From the NCBI GenBank assembly GCA_934725305.1, contig CAKVBA010000001.1, positions 1-64,000 of the forward strand: a stretch of 64,000 nucleotides of DNA, read 5' to 3'. The notes under the pieces were generated by a model that made no database searches, was not told the origin of the DNA, and saw only the letters and a list, made by a program, of their open reading frames with translations. Every line of letters starts with the position of its first letter. Position 1 is the stretch's first letter. Source of the DNA: an uncultured Parabacteroides sp. GTDB taxonomy: Bacteria > Bacteroidota > Bacteroidia > Bacteroidales > Tannerellaceae. Below are positions 19,193 through 28,878 of the stretch, one piece after another. The translations under genes were made by a program, and so were the position numbers.

Positions 19193-22100
19193 TTAGTGGC
19201 TCTTTTGAGTAAACAGATCGTAACAGAACTGAAGTGTACGCTCATTGCAATCTATGCTATAAGAGGAGTTCCCTTCTGTATGAGCCAGATGATCGATCTG
19301 TGGATTCAACACATCCAGAAAGACACGATAGGAATTTAACTGCCTGTCAAAAATGGACTGCTGGACAATAAACAGATAGTTGTTCAACGGATATTTCTCC
19401 ATGATACAACCGATTTGACGGGCTAACTGCTCGGCAAACTGCGCCGACACATTGGCAAACAGATAAGAGAAGTTGAAAATAACGAGCGACGACAACTCGG
19501 AACAGCTATCCCAAAAGGCCTGATCCAAAGAAGAGAAGGCTTCGACCATCCGATAGCGCAACTTGCCTTGATATACCTCATCAATCAAACGGCTGCCCAT
19601 CTGCTTCATCGCATCAGATATATCAATACCAACATAAAACATATCGGGAAGCTCCTTGCCATACAACTCGAAGAAAGACAAGCCGCACGTGGCCGGACCA
19701 CAACCCATATCAATCAGCTGCACTCGTCCTTGGACAGAGGCGATTCGCTCATGCAACCATTTGTCCAATCCCATATACAATTTCTTACTGCTACGATAGT
19801 ACTGACGCATCAGATAATAGCAGTAGAGCAATACCTGACGCTCTGTATCCGCTTTCGTACCATCGAGCATCAACAAAGGATGCAGCGCATTGACGCGTCC
19901 ATATCCAATCTGCTGCAAGTTTGTATTCATATCAGCTCCAAACACTTGACGAGGCCACAGACTACCGGATGTCTTTCGAACCGGAAGAAGAACTCTTTTA
20001 TCGAACACGAAGGAAAAAGCAGGACTCAACTCATAGGCTTCATTACCGGCCTCACAAATCTCTGCTTCGTTATAGACAGGCATCTCGAAATGGCCGGAGC
20101 AATAATCTTCCGGCACAATCTCAAAATAGCACTGCTTGCTACGCACAAACTCCAGCAGCTTGAAGAAAATAAAGCTATTTGACAACAGTCTGGCATTACC
20201 AATCAACAACAGATGCTCTTCGGCACGAGTCATGGCAACGTTTAGTTTACGGTCTATCAAACTACTATCTATATCTTCGAACACATTGTTGGTAAGGAAA
20301 TTGAGCTGATAATACTGCTGCACGGTAAAACCGTAAATAATATATTTACGCTGAGAGCCTTGATAACGCTCCACCGTGTCAATGGTAATATCATGTAGAT
20401 CATCAATGCCATAGCGATCCAATGTATTACGGACAGTTGCTATCTGATTGCGATAGGGCACAATCACTCCCACCGTATGATCCACATCAAACTGATCTTT
20501 CTCTATCTCATAGATCTTCACCACCGTAGCGGCAATCATATCGGCCTCCACTTGATTCACCTTGTCCGACAAGGAATGTTCGGGTGATGGCGCATGTAAA
20601 AAGGCTACACGACGGGTAGATAAAAGATTGACGATGCCATGCTCTGAAGTTCCCAGCAAAGGCAATTCACCGATTTGATGTGGACGTGGCACCTCTTTCA
20701 GGTTGTTGTTATAGAAGGCGCAACTGGGAAATTGTGCAATCTCTTGATGCATTCGTCCCTGCTTAGTCAACATATAGGTCACCGACTCGTCATAACGATA
20801 TTCACGGAGCAAACGTTCAAAGAGAGACAAACGGCAATCGGTCAGCAAGATATCATTCAACTCCGGCTCATGCACCTTTGAGACATCGGGTGTTTGCTGC
20901 ACAACGGCCGGCAACTGCCTATGGTCACCAATCAACACAAACTTACGAATTGCCGGCTCCTGATCATGATGCACACACAACAATCCCATCAGATGAGGTT
21001 CCAAAATCTGAGAGGCTTCATCTACAACAGCCAGACTGAAGTTCTTCAACTGAAACAGATACAGATTGCCATTGAAAGAGGCCGTTGTTCCCACAAATAC
21101 GCGCGTGGAGACAATCGCTCTCTTCAAATCCTCCAACTTACAACAACTCTTCACCTTCGAAGACAACAGATAATTGCGATAGGCCGGCGCACAGTTCAAT
21201 GTGGTTCCAATACGAATAAAGTCGATTCCCTCATCCACCAGCTTACTGCATATTTCATCAATTGCCCGGTTGGTATAAGAGGTAATCAACACCGACGATT
21301 TGGGTTCGAGCAGCTCTTCCTTCACCGTATTCAACATACCAAACGAGGTCTTTCCCGTGCCCGGAGGGCCGATTATCAAGAACAGATCCTTGGCCCTCTT
21401 GACCTGCAACGACAAGTCATTGAAACTGCCATAGTCCCCTTTCAACTCTACAGAGGAATCACACTCCGGCCTACGTTGCAACAACAACAGATCTCTACGG
21501 TTCTGACACGTTGTCAAGAACAGGTGCATTCCCCGATAGAGCGGACTAAAAGAAGAATCCAAGAAGTCATGCTCAATGGCCCACAACTTGCCCTGCTCTT
21601 TCCGGAAAACCCGTCCGTCCGACTGCACAGCACGTAGCACCAAGCGAATCGTATCTTTCTGCAAATCGTCAATCGTACAACGAAACACCATGGTAGAACG
21701 CACATCGGGCTCTGCGCCCTTCTCATAAGGATACAGAATCACAACATCTCCCACTCGGAAATTAGACATATCATTGTCTTGCGTCTCCATAAATTGAAGA
21801 GTCACGGCCTCAATCTCTCCATCGGTATCTGCCGCGGGAGAAATAAGATTCAGATTACAATAGATATTACCGGCCTGCAACTTCTCTTCCAACGAATCAT
21901 GCCACTTAGAGGCAAAACCGGAATTCTCCTTGGTTTTATTTCCCAGCTTCGACAACATCTGCTCATTGGCAATAAAAGTCATGAAGCGGAAGAAATAGCT
22001 TTTCTCCAACTCAGAAGCCTGATGAATCGGCCCCAACACCTCATTCATCTGCTGACGTTGATACTTTGACCAAAGCATATTATTCGCCTGCTTCATATTC

Positions 22101-23623
22101 AATGTATCAGCCGTCATCGACTCCAATAGTCGGAATCCTTCCGGCCGTGTATAACACAACTCCGTCCAGGCTATCTCATTACGCACCTTCATAGCTCTGA
22201 AGATCAGCTCGGGCGCAAAGCCCAAACCCAACAGACTCTGTTGATATTTGGAGTAGAGCAGATAGGCATGCAGCTCTTCGCCATTCTTTTTATAGATCTC
22301 ATGATAGTTATAGCGGATCAGTGCCATATACAACAAGATCTGCACATAATGCTCTTCGCGGTGTTTCGGAACGACAAAGTTATCATAAGGAAACTCACCT
22401 TTACCGGATTTCTGCTCAATCAACACTCTGAAGTCGCTCTGCAAATAATCCATACGTCCTTGCAAGCCCAACATCTCCGAGAAGAAAGAGGGTTCTACAA
22501 TTCCCTCCTTTGAATCGAAACGCTTCAACTGGTTGGGCAATACATGACAAATGGCCTGTGAAATATTATATTTCTGTAATTGTGCCTCTGTATGAAAGTG
22601 CGAGCCGATATTGGCAGTCAACAGCTGAATAGCCGACTCCTTAAAAAAATGTTGCACACTCTGCAGATAAGAATGGGTTGTATCCTGCTGATGAATAGCC
22701 TCGTCCAACAGCTGTCCGGCAAAGTTACCCAACACAATAGGCTCAGTCACCTGTGCGGGTGATATTTTATGTATCAGATGAACAAATGGAGATTCGGCAT
22801 AGTTGGTAAAACAGCGGGCTACGGTAGAAATATCTACCAGATAATCCGGCTCAAAGATAATCAGTTCCGGATAGAGAATGCCCTCCTTTTCACGCGGACG
22901 TATCAGGTTCAACTGAGCACCTTTATAAAAGAGATGTTCCAAGTAGCTCCAATCAAAGTCGTAAAACCGATTGCCGGTAAGATAGTCGATCGTAAGACAG
23001 GATGCTTCAGCAGCCTCTTCCGATGGACCATAGACAAACTGCTGATCCCATCGCTCCACAATCACGCGAACAGATTCACCAATAACGGGCGTCATCGAAT
23101 CGGTCAACTTCCCGACGGGAAACAACGAAGAGAGAGAATGAGGAATCTCTGTCTGAGGATATAGAAATGCGATAAACTCACAAAGATGCTTCAGGTCAAA
23201 CAGATAGTAACGCTTCAGTTCCTCATCCGACCAGGTAAAACTCTTACGCAATCTGACACGCGTATCATTGATATTCTTCACCAATTGGGCAGGAGCTCCA
23301 TGTTCCTTTAACAGATAATCGGTCTTGGCAAAAGGTCCTACCAAATGAGAATGAACGGCACTTGTCTTCAGATCGAGACAAGTGCGAAAGACTCGATTAT
23401 AGGCTTTATAGACTTGATGATAATCGGGTTGATAGCGTAATGCCATCTCCAAACCGGCTAAGAGATTGACAGATGATTCCGGCTCATACACCTCATCAGA
23501 CAAGACAGAATCTTCTTCTTCGACCGGCTTCTCCTCCGCACTATCCATCTTCATCCACTGAGGCAGATGTAAAAGTTCATCCGCCGTAAGCATTCTCTTC
23601 AATCTCTCATCCTGTTGGTTCAT
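19193..23623 (-). CDS. PD-(D/E)XK nuclease - SF1 helicase - methyltransferase-like fusion
   Basis: A 1476-residue multidomain protein. About residues 300-440 resemble a RecB/Dna2-type PD-(D/E)XK nuclease: GRMDYL (Asp392), LIEQKSGKG (Glu403, Lys405) and HYVQ (Gln428). Residues about 740-1145 are an SF1B (UPF1/Dna2-like) helicase: Walker A GPPGTGKTS (752-760), Walker B VVDEAS (866-871), GDHRQLP (899-905), YQGSQRKY and VAMTRAEEHL (motif VI, about 1129). Residues about 1290-1440 look like a Rossmann methyltransferase: LIDMGCGPATCG (1303-1314) and VGIDIS (1331-1336). The first 300 residues match nothing I recognise. It is last in an operon after hflX and a DUF4954 gene (53 bp gap). DNA repair or nucleic-acid defence are both possible; function is not established. 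Confidence 0.85.
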   Translation of the reverse strand: MNQQDERLKRMLTADELLHLPQWMKMDSAEEKPVEEEDSVLSDEVYEPESSVNLLAGLEMALRYQPDYHQVYKAYNRVFRTCLDLKTSAVHSHLVGPFAKTDYLLKEHGAPAQLVKNINDTRVRLRKSFTWSDEELKRYYLFDLKHLCEFIAFLYPQTEIPHSLSSLFPVGKLTDSMTPVIGESVRVIVERWDQQFVYGPSEEAAEASCLTIDYLTGNRFYDFDWSYLEHLFYKGAQLNLIRPREKEGILYPELIIFEPDYLVDISTVARCFTNYAESPFVHLIHKISPAQVTEPIVLGNFAGQLLDEAIHQQDTTHSYLQSVQHFFKESAIQLLTANIGSHFHTEAQLQKYNISQAICHVLPNQLKRFDSKEGIVEPSFFSEMLGLQGRMDYLQSDFRVLIEQKSGKGEFPYDNFVVPKHREEHYVQILLYMALIRYNYHEIYKKNGEELHAYLLYSKYQQSLLGLGFAPELIFRAMKVRNEIAWTELCYTRPEGFRLLESMTADTLNMKQANNMLWSKYQRQQMNEVLGPIHQASELEKSYFFRFMTFIANEQMLSKLGNKTKENSGFASKWHDSLEEKLQAGNIYCNLNLISPAADTDGEIEAVTLQFMETQDNDMSNFRVGDVVILYPYEKGAEPDVRSTMVFRCTIDDLQKDTIRLVLRAVQSDGRVFRKEQGKLWAIEHDFLDSSFSPLYRGMHLFLTTCQNRRDLLLLQRRPECDSSVELKGDYGSFNDLSLQVKRAKDLFLIIGPPGTGKTSFGMLNTVKEELLEPKSSVLITSYTNRAIDEICSKLVDEGIDFIRIGTTLNCAPAYRNYLLSSKVKSCCKLEDLKRAIVSTRVFVGTTASFNGNLYLFQLKNFSLAVVDEASQILEPHLMGLLCVHHDQEPAIRKFVLIGDHRQLPAVVQQTPDVSKVHEPELNDILLTDCRLSLFERLLREYRYDESVTYMLTKQGRMHQEIAQFPSCAFYNNNLKEVPRPHQIGELPLLGTSEHGIVNLLSTRRVAFLHAPSPEHSLSDKVNQVEADMIAATVVKIYEIEKDQFDVDHTVGVIVPYRNQIATVRNTLDRYGIDDLHDITIDTVERYQGSQRKYIIYGFTVQQYYQLNFLTNNVFEDIDSSLIDRKLNVAMTRAEEHLLLIGNARLLSNSFIFFKLLEFVRSKQCYFEIVPEDYCSGHFEMPVYNEAEICEAGNEAYELSPAFSFVFDKRVLLPVRKTSGSLWPRQVFGADMNTNLQQIGYGRVNALHPLLMLDGTKADTERQVLLYCYYLMRQYYRSSKKLYMGLDKWLHERIASVQGRVQLIDMGCGPATCGLSFFELYGKELPDMFYVGIDISDAMKQMGSRLIDEVYQGKLRYRMVEAFSSLDQAFWDSCSELSSLVIFNFSYLFANVSAQFAEQLARQIGCIMEKYPLNNYLFIVQQSIFDRQLNSYRVFLDVLNPQIDHLAHTEGNSSYSIDCNERTLQFCYDLFTQKSH

Positions 23624-23676
23624 CTCATCTTTTCCTCTATTCTACCATCCGAAAGCTCTCCTGACAAAGGCTACAC

Positions 23677-25656
23677 TCACAACAAGGGTTGCAAACGGCC
23701 AATCAGTTCATTTCCCAAAGCCCGCTTCGTTTCAATATGCTCCTTCACGGCTGATACAAACGGATTGTTCTCGAAATCACCTCGAACCTTCTCAAAGTCC
23801 TCCTGTTTTTCCTTCAACGAACCATCCACCCCAAAACCGGTCATCGAAGTCAAAGAGAATTCTTTCTGAGCATCAGCATACAACCTCTCGTCCAATCGGA
23901 TAACGGATGATTTCCAACGCTCTACCAGTTCAATCAGCTTATCGGCCGTAATCTGTTGCAAATCTACCTGATAATAAGACTCGATCTTCTCATACGCCCA
24001 CGTCCATTCCAACTGATAATAACGGGAATGAGCATCGTGCAAGATATGCTCAATCTCATCAAGACTGGTAAGTTCGCCCTCTTCGATCCGTGTTTGCAAG
24101 CGTTCTAATAGTTGCTTCGGCAATATCAAGCCCGACAAATCGAGCCATTCGCCCGAACCTTCCGGCTCTGTGGGCAACAACTGCTGATGAACCGCTTCGA
24201 TAGAAGGAAATGGTCCGCCTTCTAATTTCTTTATCAAAGAGTTTCCCAAGAACTTATTGATGGCCATATCATATATCATCAACGCCTTGCGAAGAGCTGT
24301 TCCCTTGATGCGGGCATTCTGATAATAATAAACCTCTGATGTCTCACCTATCAATGCCTGCAAATCTTTAAGCAACGACACCGCCTTCAGCATCTTCTGA
24401 ATAGTATAAGGACTCAACAGGTTATAGTTGATCATATCCAAAAAGACCGGATCTTGACGCTTATCACGCCTCGGCCATTTCTTAGCATCACGAATCGTGC
24501 CCACACTACACAAATTGATACCAGGCACCAAATAGGTTTCATCATCCTGCTCTATCAGATAAGAGAAAGGCATATCGGAAGTGTCACTATGGTGATAATG
24601 ACGACCCATAACCAATGAGAAGGCGCCCACACGAGCAGGCCACAAAATATAGGAATCACTGGTTGTTTTGGATCCACGCTCCACGATACCTTGATGTATC
24701 GGACCTAACTTATACATATGGTTGCTTTGGTTTGATCCGCTACCTGCATTCAGGAAAGAATACATGCCGGCAATCAACAGACTGCTCTTATGCATTGACA
24801 CGGTAAACGGTCCGGCAAAGATAGCACAAGCCTCGCCATTCTCAAGGGTGCAATTACTGAATATCAAAGAGTCGTGTGCCGAGAAATTATGCGAGATAAG
24901 ACAAGACTGGCCGATGAAGCAACGGATAATCTTGGCAGCATCAGCAACAACAGCACCCGAAGAGACGATAAAATCTTGAGCAATCACACTGTCTCCGATA
25001 TAAACAGGAGCTTCGCGCTTACTGTTGACAGAGCCATTCTCAAGGCGTGTACTGTTCTCAATAGTGGCATAATCACCAATACGCACATTGCGCAGTGTGC
25101 CCGTATTGATGATACGCACATTCCGCCCAATGGTTCCTTCTCGCGAAGAGATTTTGTCGGTATAGTCTTGTATCATACTCTGCAACCGTGCGATCAAAAG
25201 CGTGCGATGACGATACAAGGCGATCACATACGCTAAAGAGGCCGATAAACCGTCGTAGATAGGCACTTCTCGTCCACCGGTCTCATTCAATACGGCAACA
25301 TGAGTATTGTTACCAAACGAGCTGTTGCCATCGACCAACAGCACATTGATATTCTGGATAAAACAATTCTCACCAATATGATAATTGGCAATATAATTCT
25401 GTACATTTTCGATCAGCACATTGTCTTCCAACGTACAGTTATGAAGTGTGACATGACGCAATCCGCTATGCTTCTTCAAGCCTCCCGGCAATTCAAACTC
25501 CTTCTTAAATGCTCCCAACTTAACCGTTCCTGAAAAGCGCACATGATATACATACTCTTTATCAAACTCTTCTGGAACAAATATATTCTGCCAATCATCG
25601 GCTTTACAGGCTTGAGATTGCAAATAGGCAATCTCGTCCGGATATAGTCTTCTCAT
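23677..25656 (-). CDS. DUF4954 family left-handed beta-helix protein
   Basis: A 659-residue protein whose first two thirds carry imperfect hexapeptide repeats ([LIV]Gxxxx; for example LEDNVLIENV, IGENCFIQNI, IGRNVRIINTG, IGDYATIENS) typical of left-handed beta-helix acyl- or nucleotidyltransferases. HNCTLEDN and SHNFSAHDSLIFSNC are further helix turns. The C-terminal third is helical. It fits the Bacteroidetes DUF4954 family, whose biochemical role is unknown. The gene lies 33 bp after hflX and 53 bp before the helicase fusion, so all three are likely one transcript. Confidence 0.8.
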   Translation of the reverse strand: MRRLYPDEIAYLQSQACKADDWQNIFVPEEFDKEYVYHVRFSGTVKLGAFKKEFELPGGLKKHSGLRHVTLHNCTLEDNVLIENVQNYIANYHIGENCFIQNINVLLVDGNSSFGNNTHVAVLNETGGREVPIYDGLSASLAYVIALYRHRTLLIARLQSMIQDYTDKISSREGTIGRNVRIINTGTLRNVRIGDYATIENSTRLENGSVNSKREAPVYIGDSVIAQDFIVSSGAVVADAAKIIRCFIGQSCLISHNFSAHDSLIFSNCTLENGEACAIFAGPFTVSMHKSSLLIAGMYSFLNAGSGSNQSNHMYKLGPIHQGIVERGSKTTSDSYILWPARVGAFSLVMGRHYHHSDTSDMPFSYLIEQDDETYLVPGINLCSVGTIRDAKKWPRRDKRQDPVFLDMINYNLLSPYTIQKMLKAVSLLKDLQALIGETSEVYYYQNARIKGTALRKALMIYDMAINKFLGNSLIKKLEGGPFPSIEAVHQQLLPTEPEGSGEWLDLSGLILPKQLLERLQTRIEEGELTSLDEIEHILHDAHSRYYQLEWTWAYEKIESYYQVDLQQITADKLIELVERWKSSVIRLDERLYADAQKEFSLTSMTGFGVDGSLKEKQEDFEKVRGDFENNPFVSAVKEHIETKRALGNELIGRLQPLL

Positions 25657-25689
25657 CTTTCGTATTGGGTTTATGTATTTATAATAATG

Positions 25690-26904
25690 TTATAACTCTT
25701 CGTCGTAGTGCTGAAACAGAAAGTCATTGTAAGGGAATCGGGTTATATGAATCTGCTTCACGCGTTCATACAACAAAGCCTTCAAAGCATCCAAATTGGT
25801 ACGCTCCTTGGCAGAGATAAAGATGCAGCTATCTTGCATCTTGCCCATCCAAGTCTGCTTAAGTTCTTCCAAATCAATATTCTCACGTGTACGCGGAGTC
25901 AGGTCATCCTCTTCTTTCGGCACAAAGGTGAAAGCATCCACCTTGTTGAATACCATAATCATGGGTTTCTCCGTCTTATCAATCTCCATCAAAGTACGGT
26001 TCACCACCTCAATCTGTTCTTCAAATGTTGGATGAGAGATATCAACTACATGCACAAGCAAGTCGGCCTCACGCACTTCGTCCAAGGTCGATTTAAAGGA
26101 TTCGACCAGTTCAGTCGGCAACTTACGGATAAATCCAACCGTATCAGAAAGCAAGAAGGGCAGATTCTCGATAATCACCTTGCGCACGGTTGTGTCCAAC
26201 GTAGCAAACAGCTTATTCTCTGCAAACACTTCACTTTTACTCAACTGGTTCATCAACGTTGACTTACCCACATTAGTATATCCTACCAAAGCGACACGCA
26301 CCATCTTGCCACGGTTCTTCCGCTGAACGCTCTTCTGCTTATCGATATCCACCAAGTCTCGCTTCAGCTTGGCAATCTTATCCAAGATAATACGTTTATC
26401 TGTCTCAAGCTGAGTTTCACCCGGTCCACGCATACCCACGCCACCGCGCTGACGTTCCAAGTGTGTCCACAAGCGAGTCAAACGAGGCAACATATATTTA
26501 TATTGAGCCAACTCAACCTGAGTCTTGGCATGTGCTGTCTGTGCACGACGGGCAAAGATGTCAAGGATCAAATTGGTACGGTCCAGAATTTTCACTTGCA
26601 ACTCTTTCTCGATATTGCGTAGCTGCTTGGCTGATAATTCATCATCAAAGATGACCAAACCAATCTCATGCTCAACGACATATTCCTTGATCTCTTGCAA
26701 CTTACCTGTTCCCACGAAAGTAACAGGATTAGGGTAATCGAGTTTCTGATAGAATTGCTTTACAGCATTCGCACCGGCTGTATCAGCCAAGAACGCCAAT
26801 TCATCAAGATATTCCTTTACCTTCTGTTCGTTTTGTTCAGGTGTAATCAACCCGACAAGAACTGCTTTTTCTGTTTGTGCTTCGGATATAATAAATTCTT
26901 TCAT
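25690..26904 (-). CDS. hflX: GTPase HflX
   Basis: A ribosome-associated GTPase that splits or rescues stalled 70S ribosomes, especially under stress. The N-terminal HflX domain (residues 1-190, with FVGTGKLQEI and RRAQTAHAKTQVELAQYKYMLPRL) precedes the G domain: G1 GYTNVGKST, G3 DTVGF, G4 NKVD. The glycine-rich linker RQRGGVGMRGPGETQLE is typical. I choose the ATG at 26904 (MKEFIISEAQ) over the in-frame one at 26919, because a perfect -7 element (TATCTTTG, 26916-26909) lies between them. That leaves almost no 5' leader, so the mRNA may be leaderless. It is first in the operon with DUF4954 and the helicase fusion. Confidence 0.92.
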   Translation of the reverse strand: MKEFIISEAQTEKAVLVGLITPEQNEQKVKEYLDELAFLADTAGANAVKQFYQKLDYPNPVTFVGTGKLQEIKEYVVEHEIGLVIFDDELSAKQLRNIEKELQVKILDRTNLILDIFARRAQTAHAKTQVELAQYKYMLPRLTRLWTHLERQRGGVGMRGPGETQLETDKRIILDKIAKLKRDLVDIDKQKSVQRKNRGKMVRVALVGYTNVGKSTLMNQLSKSEVFAENKLFATLDTTVRKVIIENLPFLLSDTVGFIRKLPTELVESFKSTLDEVREADLLVHVVDISHPTFEEQIEVVNRTLMEIDKTEKPMIMVFNKVDAFTFVPKEEDDLTPRTRENIDLEELKQTWMGKMQDSCIFISAKERTNLDALKALLYERVKQIHITRFPYNDFLFQHYDEEL

Positions 26905-26908
26905 ACGA

Positions 26909-26942
26909 CAAAGATACATTATTTCAATTATTTATGTATCTT
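26909..26942. promoter_or_regulatory. Divergent -7 elements for hflX and the secreted protein
   Basis: TATCTTTG on the minus strand (26916-26909) serves hflX, and TATCTTTA on the plus strand (26935-26942) is a one-mismatch -7 for the gene starting at 26979. They are only 18 bp apart, so the two promoters must overlap and could compete. Confidence 0.45.
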
Positions 26943-26978
26943 TACGGAGAAATTAACGAACCTAAAAAAGTCTTAGCT

Positions 26979-28706
26979 ATGAGAAAGAAAGCTATCTCAA
27001 TGATTCGATGCGCTCTTATAGGCATCGCAATCCTATTTGGTACGGCCTTATCCAAGGCACAAGTAAATAATCCCTCAACATGGAGCACTTTTGTTCAAGG
27101 AGATGACAACACGCTCATCTGCGACACATTCCGTTTACAGACCTTCAGCGGAGCCGCTACCGACAACTGGGAATATACGCTCAGTGGGCATGCGGATATT
27201 TTTGACCCGACTCCAATCTTCTCTGATGCGTCTAAAGATAAAGCTCTCCGTCTGTATGCCGGCAGTAAAATCGTCTTTGCTCCTTATTCACTCAAAGGAT
27301 ATTCCGATGTAAAAATACGGTTGCTTCCAGCTATACATAATCTGACCACAAAAGACACACTCTTTGCCTCCGCAAACCGCGCCGAAAAGCCTATCAAACA
27401 TAGTGTGTTTTACAAAGGTAAGAGCCCGAATGAATACAAGTCATTCAAAGATAGCAAATCGAAAATAAGTGGTAAATACTTTAATATAGAGGAAAATCCC
27501 ACAAGCCTTACACTCGAAATGAGCGAAAAGGCAAGTTCTCTCAATGGATTATTTGCTTTTGACACCATTGCTGCCTATGGAAACATAGCTCAATATAGTC
27601 TGTTCAAGGGTAATGGCTCTTGGAGCCAAGAGGATAACTGGTCGCACTTGGCTCCACAACGGAAACGGATCGGATTGGTTGATGGCGACCTGACAATAGA
27701 TACAGATGTTCATTGCCACTCTTTGCATCTGCATAATTCCTCTATTCGCTTCACTGGTCAAGGGCAACTGACACTGGACGAAGAGCTTTATTTGCATCAT
27801 ACTTTCCCGGCCAAGGGTAAATGGTTTTTCTTCTCGCTTCCCTTTGACGTCTATCCTGAAGATTTGGATCCGGATTTTACGCTAAAGGATGATACGCCTA
27901 ACGAGGGCGGAAATTTCCTCTATGTCTGCCGCTACGATGCTCAACAACGAGCAGAACAACAGAACACCACCGGAAACTGGAAGGTAATCAAGCTCCAAGA
28001 ACTACAAGATCAGCCATTGTTTGAAAAGAATACCGGATATCTGGTTGCTTTGGATGAAAAAGCGACAACTACAACCGTATGCTTTACTACTTCTGGAAAA
28101 GAGCTGCCAAAAGAATGGGGCCACAGAGCATCTATCCCGGTAGAAGCCTTTGGCACAGAAAGAGACAATAATCATAATGGTTGGTATCTGTGTGGCAATC
28201 CATTCCCATCGGAACTTCCACTAAATGCGATTGTAAACAATACGGATCTGGATGGTTACATCTATCTATTGGATGGCAATAGCTACAAAGCCTATAAGAT
28301 TGGAAGCAACTATGCCATACCGACCTATTCGGCCTTCTTTGTCCGTGCAAAGAGAGAGACTCAAATAGAGATCAATGCCAAGGATGTAATAGCCAACAAT
28401 TGTCAGATTCTGAAGGCATCTTCTCCGATTCACCTGAATGCTGCTGATCCGTATATTCATCCTACTGCCATCCAAACTCCACCTGAAGTGGCGGTACAAT
28501 GTTATCTGGATCAACAGATGCTGACCGTTTCCCATCTGCCGGATCAAGGTGTGGCAACAATCTATGATCTCTCGGGCCGACAAGTGAAGCAGTTCAATCT
28601 CCCGATAGGAGCGTCAAGCCATGCTGTTAATATGCCTAAAGGCTGGTACATCATCGTGATCGAGACTTGCAACAATCATTGGAGATTCACCCAATACCAT
28701 AGATAA
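26979..28706 (+). CDS. Secreted protein with T9SS-like C-terminal domain
   Basis: A 575-residue exported protein from the ATG at 26979; an upstream in-frame start at 26934 would overlap the -7 element. The signal peptide is MIRCALIGIAILFGTALSKAQ. The body has no catalytic motif I recognise but contains repeated beta-rich segments (WSQEDNWSHLAPQ, WYLCGNPFPSELPLN) seen in large Bacteroidetes surface proteins. The last 60 residues (VATIYDLSGRQVKQFNLP to MPKGWYIIVIE) resemble the Por-type C-terminal sorting domain, with the IYDLSG and G-x-Y-x-V core but without a clear basic end. Since porU and porV lie in this window, it may be T9SS cargo (inference). Confidence 0.7.
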   Translation: MRKKAISMIRCALIGIAILFGTALSKAQVNNPSTWSTFVQGDDNTLICDTFRLQTFSGAATDNWEYTLSGHADIFDPTPIFSDASKDKALRLYAGSKIVFAPYSLKGYSDVKIRLLPAIHNLTTKDTLFASANRAEKPIKHSVFYKGKSPNEYKSFKDSKSKISGKYFNIEENPTSLTLEMSEKASSLNGLFAFDTIAAYGNIAQYSLFKGNGSWSQEDNWSHLAPQRKRIGLVDGDLTIDTDVHCHSLHLHNSSIRFTGQGQLTLDEELYLHHTFPAKGKWFFFSLPFDVYPEDLDPDFTLKDDTPNEGGNFLYVCRYDAQQRAEQQNTTGNWKVIKLQELQDQPLFEKNTGYLVALDEKATTTTVCFTTSGKELPKEWGHRASIPVEAFGTERDNNHNGWYLCGNPFPSELPLNAIVNNTDLDGYIYLLDGNSYKAYKIGSNYAIPTYSAFFVRAKRETQIEINAKDVIANNCQILKASSPIHLNAADPYIHPTAIQTPPEVAVQCYLDQQMLTVSHLPDQGVATIYDLSGRQVKQFNLPIGASSHAVNMPKGWYIIVIETCNNHWRFTQYHR

Positions 28707-28806
28707 CTGCTTTTTCCCCATTGGATAGTTATGCTTTACCCAATGGATAATTACTCCATTTCAACCATGAGACTATCCGCTTTCAGATAGGATTCATTCC
28801 TTGCAA
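28697..28806. repeat. Tandem array C: 22-bp units beginning in the stop region
   Basis: Consecutive 22-bp units start at 28697, 28719, 28741, 28763 and, degraded, 28785. Examples are CATTGGATAGTTATGC plus TTTACC, and CAATGGATAATTACTC plus CATTTC. Each has an ATNGATA-type half and a pyrimidine-rich CTTTnCC half. The first unit includes the last codons and stop of the secreted-protein gene. Confidence 0.75.
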
Positions 28807-28807
28807 A

Positions 28808-28858
28808 ACAGGCGATATATCTTTTAGGGCTTCTTCCCTAAACCGACATATCGCCTGT
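28808..28858. terminator. Bidirectional terminator between two converging genes
   Basis: ACAGGCGATAT (28808-28818) pairs with ATATCGCCTGT (28848-28858), with an inner stem TTTAGGG/CCCTAAA. It sits between the secreted-protein gene (plus) and the MFS gene (minus). A-rich sequence lies on its left and TCTTGTCTT on its right. Confidence 0.75.
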
Positions 28859-28878
28859 CTTGTCTTATAACGAATCTC

